A model generated the notes under the pieces. It ran no database searches. It was not told where the DNA came from and worked only from the letters and a program-made list of their open reading frames with translations. A DNA stretch of 35,675 nt. Source: an uncultured Balneola sp. GTDB taxonomy: Bacteria > Bacteroidota > Rhodothermia > Balneolales > Balneolaceae. Shown piece by piece: positions 24,023-31,029 of the stretch; the stretch's first letter is position 1; the number at the start of each line of letters is the position of its first letter. A program made the position numbers and the translations under genes. The DNA is taken from contig CAJXQC010000027.1 in assembly GCA_913058495.1 (NCBI GenBank), forward strand, positions 1-35,675, read 5' to 3'.

Positions 24023-26368
24023 ATCAAGATCGCCTTGCGAAATTTGAAAAAAGATAAGGGATACACCCTTATAAACTTAATAGGGCTCAGTATGGGTATA
24101 GGAGTCTGTCTTATTATTTTCATTTTCCTCCAATTTCACTTGAGCTTTGATTCTTTTAATAAAAAAGCTGCTAATATATATCGTGTAACCACCTCAGAAC
24201 AAGGACCTGATGGTGATTTTCGTAGTACCGGAAGTATGGAGGGTGCGCTTGCACAAACCCTGTTAGATGAAATTCCTGAAGTGCGGGCGTCAGTAAGAGC
24301 TAGCAGATATGGTAAAACATTAATTACCATAGGTAATGAGAATTTCTATGAAGAGAATATTCTAAGAACCGATCCCTCTTTATTCGACATTTTCACATTC
24401 CCATTTTCACAGGGTGATCCGAAAACGGCACTTTCTGATAAATCCAATATAGTATTAACAAAGTCTGTCGCGCAAAAATACTTTAGGGAACAAAACCCCA
24501 TAGGTCAGGAGATTGTCTTTAATGAAAGAAATCGATACATCGTTACCGGAATTGTAGAAGATCCCCCAGCACAATCACATATCAATTTTTCTATGGTTAT
24601 AAATATACCGGACTCTCTCTCCGGAAGATCGATAATGGATTGGAACTGGCTTCGCTCTTTCCACACTTATGTTTTACTCGATGAACAAGCTTCCCCGAAC
24701 GATGTAGAAGCAAAAATTCCAAGTATCCTTGAAGGTAAAATGGCATTAGGAAATGCTGAGTTTCACCTCCAGTCATTAACGGATATTCATTTAAAATCAG
24801 ATTTAGGATGGGAACTGTTTCCGGAACGCATTTTCAGTATTAATTATATATACCTTTTCAGTATTGTAGGAATATTTATTTTACTAATTGCCTGCATAAA
24901 CTATGTGAACCTCGCGACCGCCCGGGCTACTACCCGATTAAAGGAAGTTGGTGTAAGAAAAGCTGCAGGTGCCCAACAAGGAAATTTGTTCTGGCAATTT
25001 ACCGGAGAAATTTTGTTACTCACCTTTACATCCGCTGTATTCTCTCTTGGACTTGTTGAGCTTCTACTTCCCTACGTGAATAAATTAATGGACCTCCAAC
25101 TTTCTTCAATAGTCATATGGTCTCCGTTATTCATAACCGGATTTATCTCTTTCATATTTCTGATTGGAATCATCTCCGGAACCTATCCCGCATTTATTCT
25201 TTCGTCTTTTAAACCGGCTGAGATTTTTAAAGGCAACGGAAAATTACTAACCAGTGAAGGATTACGTAAGGGATTGGTGGTATTCCAATTTTCCGTCAGT
25301 ATGATCTTAATTATAAGTACGATTATCATAGATCAACAATTGACTTATTTCCAAGACAAAAACCTTGGTTTAAATACTGAACAAGTATTGAATATTTCGC
25401 TTGAATCAACCAAAACAAGAGAACTCGGAAATGTTTTTCTTGAAAAGCTCGCAAATCACTCCAACATAGAATCAGTTTCAGCATCCGGAGACCTGCCCGG
25501 AAACAGTGGTACTACTTTATACTTATATCCTTTCGAGGATCAAGAATTACCCATGCCTGCGCGTTACATGAGTATAGACCCACAATTTATTAAAACCATG
25601 GAAATGGAATTGATTGCAGGCACAAACCTTACAATACCAAATACAAAATCAGAGCAAATTTCAGTAATTGTAAATGAAACTGTAGTAAAAGAAATGGGCT
25701 GGAAGCCTGATGAAGCTATAAACCAACGACTAGATAGATTTGTAATAATTGGTGTCGTCAAAGATTTTCATTTTGAATCCCTTGAACAAGAAATCCGTCC
25801 TGCTGTTATGGCTCCACTTGGTGATGCTAATCCAGATTATATCTCCGCCCGGCTTAGCCCTTCAAATATTTCAGAGACGATGGATTGGATAAGAAAAGAA
25901 TGGGATACAGTAGCGGATTCTTATCCTCTTCAATTTACGTTTATGGATGATACTTTCGAAAGTCTTTATAGGTCAGAAGAACGATTGGGAATACTTTTTA
26001 CCGTCTTTTGCATTATAACAATCATTATCGCATGTCTCGGTTTATTTGGCTTGATGGCATTTATGGCAACAAAACGTACCAAAGAAATAGGCATCCGAAA
26101 GGTTTTGGGAGCTTCCATTGTCGATATCGTAACCCTTCTCTCGAAAGATTTTATCAAGCTTGTCGTTCTTGGTTTTGTCATTGCAATCCCTATTGCTTGG
26201 TATGCTACAAATCAATGGCTTGCAGACTTTGCTTATCGCATCGAAGTTAGTGTCGATATTTTTGCTTTTACTGGAATTTCAGCAATTCTAATATCCTTTT
26301 TTACAATAAGTTGGCAGGCTATTAAATCAGCTCTGTCAAATCCGGTTGAATCCTTAAAAAGCGAATAG
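24008..26368 (+). CDS. Double FtsX/MacB-type ABC permease 3
   Basis: The shortest of the set (786 aa): start MFRNYIKIALRNLKKDKGYT, helix near 20-42, coupling motifs KEVGVRKAAGAQ near 311 and KEIGIRKVLGAS near 690, eight membrane helices in all, end NPVESLKSE. The first coupling motif (RKAAGA) departs from the RKtlGg/RKxLGa form of the neighbours, so contact with the ATPase through the first half may differ. The gene is bounded on both sides by the 45-bp direct repeat and can thus be viewed as a unit of 2368 bp that recombination could delete or duplicate cleanly. AGGAAA precedes the start codon. Confidence 0.9.
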   Translation: MFRNYIKIALRNLKKDKGYTLINLIGLSMGIGVCLIIFIFLQFHLSFDSFNKKAANIYRVTTSEQGPDGDFRSTGSMEGALAQTLLDEIPEVRASVRASRYGKTLITIGNENFYEENILRTDPSLFDIFTFPFSQGDPKTALSDKSNIVLTKSVAQKYFREQNPIGQEIVFNERNRYIVTGIVEDPPAQSHINFSMVINIPDSLSGRSIMDWNWLRSFHTYVLLDEQASPNDVEAKIPSILEGKMALGNAEFHLQSLTDIHLKSDLGWELFPERIFSINYIYLFSIVGIFILLIACINYVNLATARATTRLKEVGVRKAAGAQQGNLFWQFTGEILLLTFTSAVFSLGLVELLLPYVNKLMDLQLSSIVIWSPLFITGFISFIFLIGIISGTYPAFILSSFKPAEIFKGNGKLLTSEGLRKGLVVFQFSVSMILIISTIIIDQQLTYFQDKNLGLNTEQVLNISLESTKTRELGNVFLEKLANHSNIESVSASGDLPGNSGTTLYLYPFEDQELPMPARYMSIDPQFIKTMEMELIAGTNLTIPNTKSEQISVIVNETVVKEMGWKPDEAINQRLDRFVIIGVVKDFHFESLEQEIRPAVMAPLGDANPDYISARLSPSNISETMDWIRKEWDTVADSYPLQFTFMDDTFESLYRSEERLGILFTVFCIITIIIACLGLFGLMAFMATKRTKEIGIRKVLGASIVDIVTLLSKDFIKLVVLGFVIAIPIAWYATNQWLADFAYRIEVSVDIFAFTGISAILISFFTISWQAIKSALSNPVESLKSE

Positions 26369-26390
26369 GAAAATTATGTTTAGAAATTAT
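26346..26390 (+). repeat. 45-bp exact direct repeat, copy 2 (permease 3/4 junction)
   Basis: Second copy of the sequence at 23978-24022, spanning the end of permease 3, the 7-bp gap and the first five codons of permease 4. The start-to-start distance of the copies is 2368 bp, one permease gene plus its spacer. Confidence 0.97.
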
Positions 26391-28820
26391 TTAAAAATTA
26401 CCCTTAGAAATCTCTGGAAAAATAAGAGTTATTCTTTTATAAATATTTTTGGTCTCGCTGTTGGTTTGGCAAGCTGTATTGTGATTTTGTTATATGTAAC
26501 AAATGAATTGAGCTACGACAAACATCACAAAAAAGCAGACAGAATTGCCCGAGTAGCTTCCTTTATTGATTTCTCAGGTAGTTATTTAGAGCTGGCTACA
26601 ACCTCTGCCCCAATGGGACCCACATTAAAAAACGACTACGCTGCTGTTGAAGATATGGTTCGTTTCAGACCAAGAGGAGAATTTCATGTACGCTCAGGAG
26701 ATACAAATATTAAAGAAACAGACATCATATTTAGTGATCCTACCGTCTTTAATGTTTTCACAATTCCGGTAATTCATGGTGATGCGGAGACCGCGCTTTT
26801 AGAGCCTTACACGATGGCCATCTCCAAATCAAAAGCGCTGAAATATTTTGGGAAAGAAAATGTTGTTGGGGAGTCATTGTTGCTGGATGATGAGCATTCT
26901 TACAAGATTACAGCAATCTATGAAGACATGCCCCCTGCTTCCCATTTCAATTTTGAGTTTCTTCTTTCAATGGAAACAAACTCAGATGAAGCTAATAATG
27001 GTGTCTGGCTTAGCAATAACTTCAGAACGTATTTACTGCTCAAAGAAGGAACTGATTTAAAAGCTTTTGAAGAGAACTTTAAAAGCATCAAAAAAACTTA
27101 CGTAGAGCCCCAGTTAATTCAGTTTACCGGTAACGGGCTTGACGAATTTGAGGAAGCAGGAAACAGTTTGCATTACCAGCTCCAACCACTTACTGATATT
27201 CATCTTCATTCAGATTTAGTTGCTGAATTCAAACCGAATGGAAATATAAACTATGTATTTCTCTTCTCAGGTCTGGCCGCTTTTATTCTTATTCTGGCTT
27301 GTATCAATTTTATGAATCTTTCTACTGCACGTTCAGTGAAAAGAGCCAAAGAAGTTGGTATCCGTAAATCCTTAGGTTCGCTAAGAAAACAATTAGTTGG
27401 TCAGTTCTTTACCGAATCCATGTTGTTATGTCTTTTCTCTTTTTTGATCGCTCTCCTGCTTGTAGAACTAACACTTCCCTTCTTCAGTAATTTGTCAGGA
27501 ACCCATCTTGTTACAAATTATTTTTCTGACAGCACTTTAATTACTTCTATTATAAGTATAGTCCTGATTACCGGACTGCTGTCAGGAAGTTACCCGGCCA
27601 TCATGCTTTCAGGTTTCAAACCAATTAAGGTCTTAAAAGGAGCTTTTCAACATAAAGAAAAGAGCAAATTTAGAAGTACGCTAGTAGTTTTTCAGTTCAG
27701 TGTTTCTTTAGTAGTGATTATCGGATTACTGGTTATCAATAAGCAGCTGGAATTTATCCAAAATCAATCTTTAGGATTTCAGAAAGAACAAACAATTATC
27801 GTTCATGATGCTTATATGCTTAGCTCCAATCTTCAGGCCTACAAAGATCAATTATTAAACGAACAAGAGTTTAAGAGTTCCACTGTTTCCAGTTATTTGC
27901 CCGTAAGCGGATTTTCTATGAACGACCAGACCTTCTGGCCTAAAGGAGAAGATCCGATTCAGGGGAATAACTCATCTCTGCAGGTTTGGCGTGTTGATGA
28001 AGATTATATTCCAACATTGGGAATGGAAATTATTGAAGGTAGGAATTTTTCTAAAGAAAGAGGATCGGATGGAAATACTGTAATTCTAAATGAAGCGTTA
28101 GCTCAACGATTTGGTTTTGAAGATCCTGTCGGAGAAATAATTACAACCTTTACACAAAATCCGGATGGCTCTTTTGATAATGAAAACCTGAGGGAGTTTA
28201 CCATAATAGGAATAGTAAAGAATTTCCATTTCAGATCACTCAAAGAAAACATCTCACCTTTGGGGCTTTTCAAGGGAGCTAGCCGTGGAAATGTCATCTT
28301 TAAAATTGATGCAAAGAATGCTTCAATCGCGCTTTCCAAGCTTGAAAATACCTGGACTGAAATGGCTCCGGGTCAACCTTTCAGCTATTCTTTTTTAGAT
28401 GACCGATTTGACCAAATGTACAGATCTGAGAACCGTGTCAGCAATCTGGTATTTGCCTTTTCTGTCTTGATCATTGTTATCGCTTGCCTTGGTTTATTCG
28501 GACTTTCAGCATACAGCGCCGAACAACGCACCAAAGAAATTGGAATCCGGAAAGTGCTTGGTGCAAATGTCGCAGGAATCGTTTCGCTTGTATCACGTGA
28601 TTTTATAAAACTGATCCTGATCAGCTTTTTTATTGCAGCTCCTATTGGATATTTCATCATGCAAAAGTGGCTGACAGAATTCACTTACAAAACCAATATC
28701 GGTTTTGATGTTTTTCTGATTTCAGGGATTGGAATAATTGTGATCGCTGTCATTACAGTAAGCTGGCAATCAGTAAAAGCCGCTCTTGCAAATCCTGTCA
28801 AATCACTGAAAAGTGAATAA
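26376..28820 (+). CDS. Double FtsX/MacB-type ABC permease 4
   Basis: An 814-residue permease with the shared plan: start MFRNYLKITLRNLWKNKSYS, first helix near 20-42, coupling motifs KEVGIRKSLGS near 325 and KEIGIRKVLGAN near 718, end NPVKSLKSE. Its first five codons and upstream spacer are identical to those of permease 3, whereas the rest is clearly divergent. It is followed after 17 bp by the second ATPase gene, so it may be that ATPase's partner, or the ATPase may serve all permeases. The set of four permeases in a row (19117-28820) has gaps of only 7-12 bp, consistent with a single transcript. Confidence 0.9.
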   Translation: MFRNYLKITLRNLWKNKSYSFINIFGLAVGLASCIVILLYVTNELSYDKHHKKADRIARVASFIDFSGSYLELATTSAPMGPTLKNDYAAVEDMVRFRPRGEFHVRSGDTNIKETDIIFSDPTVFNVFTIPVIHGDAETALLEPYTMAISKSKALKYFGKENVVGESLLLDDEHSYKITAIYEDMPPASHFNFEFLLSMETNSDEANNGVWLSNNFRTYLLLKEGTDLKAFEENFKSIKKTYVEPQLIQFTGNGLDEFEEAGNSLHYQLQPLTDIHLHSDLVAEFKPNGNINYVFLFSGLAAFILILACINFMNLSTARSVKRAKEVGIRKSLGSLRKQLVGQFFTESMLLCLFSFLIALLLVELTLPFFSNLSGTHLVTNYFSDSTLITSIISIVLITGLLSGSYPAIMLSGFKPIKVLKGAFQHKEKSKFRSTLVVFQFSVSLVVIIGLLVINKQLEFIQNQSLGFQKEQTIIVHDAYMLSSNLQAYKDQLLNEQEFKSSTVSSYLPVSGFSMNDQTFWPKGEDPIQGNNSSLQVWRVDEDYIPTLGMEIIEGRNFSKERGSDGNTVILNEALAQRFGFEDPVGEIITTFTQNPDGSFDNENLREFTIIGIVKNFHFRSLKENISPLGLFKGASRGNVIFKIDAKNASIALSKLENTWTEMAPGQPFSYSFLDDRFDQMYRSENRVSNLVFAFSVLIIVIACLGLFGLSAYSAEQRTKEIGIRKVLGANVAGIVSLVSRDFIKLILISFFIAAPIGYFIMQKWLTEFTYKTNIGFDVFLISGIGIIVIAVITVSWQSVKAALANPVKSLKSE

Positions 28821-28837
28821 AGTTACAAAATAAATAC

Positions 28838-29524
28838 ATGATCAAACTCAGAAACATAGACAGATACATCGACAAAAGACTTCAACGAAACTTCATCCTT
28901 AAAGGAATTGATCTGGATATTGAAGAAGGAGATTTTGTAAGTATCATGGGACCAAGCGGAGCCGGGAAATCTACTTTGCTTAATATTATTGGTTTTCTGG
29001 ATGACGCTAATGAAGGCGAGTATTATTTCCTCGATGAACCTGTTCACAGTCTGAATGAAAGGCAAAAGTCGGAATATCATCGATCTTATATTGGTTTTGT
29101 TTTTCAGGCGTATCATTTGATTGATGAACTTACGGTATATGAAAACATTGAAATGCCTCTCCTCTATCGAAAAGTAAAAGGCAGTCAGCGGAAAAGCATG
29201 GTAGCGGACATGCTGGATCGATTTAATATTGTGGCTAAAAAAGATCTGTTTCCAAATCAGCTCTCCGGTGGACAACAGCAATTGGTTGGAGTAGCGCGCG
29301 CTTTGATCGGAAGTCCTAAGCTTATCTTAGCTGATGAACCGACCGGTAATCTCCATTCGGATCAAAGCAAAGAGATCATGGAGACCTTTAAGAAATTAAA
29401 CAAAGAAGACGGAGTTACTATTATTCAGGTAACTCATTCTGATGAAATGGCGTCTTATGGAGATCGGGTTATCAATCTTCAGGATGGAGCTGTCACTGAA
29501 AACAATCCTTATGAGGAGGAATGA
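28838..29524 (+). CDS. Divergent ABC ATPase (ATPase 2)
   Basis: A 228-residue ATPase of the same LolD/MacB group. Walker [11 protein letters not shown]-loop [25 protein letters not shown] signature core, Walker [11 protein letters not shown] and H-loop IQVTHSDEM are kept. Two places depart from ATPase 1 and the family: [15 protein letters not shown] where R-V-A-I-A is usual, and a D-loop reading NLHSD with His for the conserved Asp. The core catalytic residues remain, so it may still hydrolyse ATP, possibly more slowly or only in a mixed dimer. It ends in an ATGA overlap region with the next small gene, preceded by an excellent ribosome binding site, so the two are translationally linked. Confidence 0.92.
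   Translation: MIKLRNIDRYIDKRLQRNFILKGIDLDIEEGDFVSIMGPSGAGKSTLLNIIGFLDDANEGEYYFLDEPVHSLNERQKSEYHRSYIGFVFQAYHLIDELTVYENIEMPLLYRKVKGSQRKSMVADMLDRFNIVAKKDLFPNQLSGGQQQLVGVARALIGSPKLILADEPTGNLHSDQSKEIMETFKKLNKEDGVTIIQVTHSDEMASYGDRVINLQDGAVTENNPYEEE
29514..29519 (+). promoter_or_regulatory. Strong ribosome binding site deciding the start of the next gene
   Basis: AGGAGG, the only perfect Shine-Dalgarno core I noticed ahead of a gene in this window. It is 1 base from the ATG at 29521 but 7 bases from the ATG at 29527, which makes 29527 the start. It lies within the last codons of ATPase 2. Confidence 0.8.
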
Positions 29525-29526
29525 TC

Positions 29527-29799
29527 ATGCAAAACGTAAGAGTACAATTCACTATACCTAATGTAGAAAAAGTTGCTAACCTTGATATTCACGTTAACGG
29601 AGAACAGAGAAGTCTCAAATTTCGAGTTGAAACTTTCGACTGGGATTCTGATAATGGCAGTTCCGAGGACCTGGTAAATATTCTGAGAGACCGAATACAA
29701 AACTATGATTCTCAATGGGAATTATATCATATTGGTGCCCCGCAAGAACATAGTATACCTGTTACATTTCGATTCAATGAAAATAATTCTGAGAACTAA
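29527..29799 (+). CDS. Small soluble protein of unknown function linked to ATPase 2
   Basis: A 90-residue protein without signal peptide or membrane helix. It begins with alternating strands (NVRVQFTIPNVEKVANLDIHVN), has a charged middle (FDWDSDNGSSEDLVNILRDRIQNY, a likely helix) and ends with strands (SIPVTFRFNENN), so a compact alpha-beta fold is likely. No family was recognised. It starts 2 bp after the ATPase 2 stop, with the start chosen by the AGGAGG spacing, and its end overlaps the start of the serine hydrolase gene by 23 bp. This tight packing implies stoichiometric, coupled expression. It could be a regulator or subunit of the ATPase; that is inference from position only. Confidence 0.75.
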   Translation: MQNVRVQFTIPNVEKVANLDIHVNGEQRSLKFRVETFDWDSDNGSSEDLVNILRDRIQNYDSQWELYHIGAPQEHSIPVTFRFNENNSEN

Positions 29800-30817
29800 G
29801 TTTTTTATAAAGATCAGTATTCTCCTTTTGGGGTGCTTGTTTTTAGTTGATTCAGAGCTGAAAAGTCAATCTATTGATAAATCTGAACTAAACTCCATCT
29901 CCCAAAAAGCGGAACAGATTGAACGGGTTCGGGCCCTTATAATTCATCAAAATGGTGAAACACTCACAGAAAAATCCTTTAATGGGAGAGATCTGAACCA
30001 TCCTTTTAATATTAAGTCGGCCTCTAAAAGTATTATTGGTTTATTAACGGGAATTGCCATTGAAAATGGATTTATCCCTTCCATTGAAGAGCCGATAAAA
30101 ACATATTTCCCTGAATATTTTGAAGATAATCCAGACTCCATTAAGGAATCTATTACCATCCGCAACTTGCTCACTATGCAAACAGGTTTGAGATCAACTA
30201 GCTCCGGTAACTACGGAGCGTGGGTAATTAGTGATAATTGGGTTGAATACGCTCTGGATCAGGATTTTGTATCTCAAATAGACGGAAGAATGGTCTATAG
30301 TACCGGAACCTCTCACCTTCTATCTGTTATTATTTCGAAAGCAAGTGGAATGTCTACAAAGGCGTTTGCTGAAAAATACCTATTCGGCCCTATGAACATT
30401 CGTGTGGGCGGTTGGGATAAAGATCCACAGGGAAATTATATGGGCGGAAATAATATTGCTTTAAAACCTGCTGATTTACTTAAGATCGGTCAATTAATGC
30501 TCGACAATGGTAGATATGATGATGAACAACTCATTTCAAAAGATTGGGTGAGTGACTCATTCGGCACATATACCTACAGCAACTATAATCCATATGGATA
30601 CGGATATCAATGGTGGAACCAAACTATTGGTGGCTATAAAACTTTTTTTGCCTGGGGAAGCGGTGGGCAGTATATATTTATAATCCCTGAATTAGAAACA
30701 GTTGTGGTAATCACTTCTTCGACAGCAACTACAGATCGTAGTAGAAGTTATAAGACGCCTGTCTTTGAGCTTGTTCAATTTGATATAATCCCTTTTCTTG
30801 AAGCACGTATTAACTGA
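29777..30817 (+). CDS. Secreted serine hydrolase (beta-lactamase/PBP-like, class C fold)
   Basis: A 346-residue envelope protein of the PF00144-type serine hydrolases. An N-terminal signal or anchor (KIILRTKFFIKISILLLGCLFL) precedes the catalytic domain, with SxxK as S81-A-S-K84, second motif Y174-S-T176 where class C enzymes have YxN, and a C-terminal WGSGGQ (293-298) in the place of the KTG-type strand. The Asn-to-Thr change argues against a true beta-lactamase; an esterase, amidase or D-amino-acid peptidase is more likely. I start at ATG 29777, because translation from 29705 would place a non-signal stretch ahead of the signal peptide. It overlaps the preceding small gene, so it belongs to the transport operon. 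It may trim or activate an exported product. Confidence 0.87.
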   Translation: MKIILRTKFFIKISILLLGCLFLVDSELKSQSIDKSELNSISQKAEQIERVRALIIHQNGETLTEKSFNGRDLNHPFNIKSASKSIIGLLTGIAIENGFIPSIEEPIKTYFPEYFEDNPDSIKESITIRNLLTMQTGLRSTSSGNYGAWVISDNWVEYALDQDFVSQIDGRMVYSTGTSHLLSVIISKASGMSTKAFAEKYLFGPMNIRVGGWDKDPQGNYMGGNNIALKPADLLKIGQLMLDNGRYDDEQLISKDWVSDSFGTYTYSNYNPYGYGYQWWNQTIGGYKTFFAWGSGGQYIFIIPELETVVVITSSTATTDRSRSYKTPVFELVQFDIIPFLEARIN

Positions 30818-31029
30818 CGAAAGAATTATTTAATTAGAAACCAGACAACAGAAAAAGCATTTTTATTTCAAGTTACCTGTGTATTAGCTAATTATTTATT
30901 ATTTGTAACAAACACTTCTTACGTTACTCTATTACCTGTACGAGAATAAATTTCTCAGGGGAACAAAAAAATAACCGGCTTAGGTATTTGTAGCAAATTT
31001 TCTGAGTTGCTGTCTGTCAGGATTCATGC
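30818..31029. other. 212-bp AT-rich gap between hydrolase and permease 5
   Basis: The largest gene-free gap in the plus-strand transport cluster downstream of ATPase 1. TTACCTGT occurs directly at 30873-30880 and 30932-30939. No terminator hairpin, sigma-54 box or ORF was found. It probably contains a separate promoter for permease 5, but none can be named from sequence alone. Confidence 0.4.

Noticed and set aside
28823-29281. Minus-strand ORF of 152 codons opposite ATPase 2
   Set aside because: It mirrors the frame of a well-conserved ATPase and shows no domain logic; a shadow of the real gene.
29777-30817. Antibiotic-resistance beta-lactamase
   Set aside because: The YxN motif is YST and the context is a transport operon; the general serine hydrolase family is the supportable call.
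30960-31029. Second sigma-54 promoter before permease 5
   Set aside because: CCGGCTTAGG was tested, but no GC lies at the required 10-base distance from the GG, so spacing fails.
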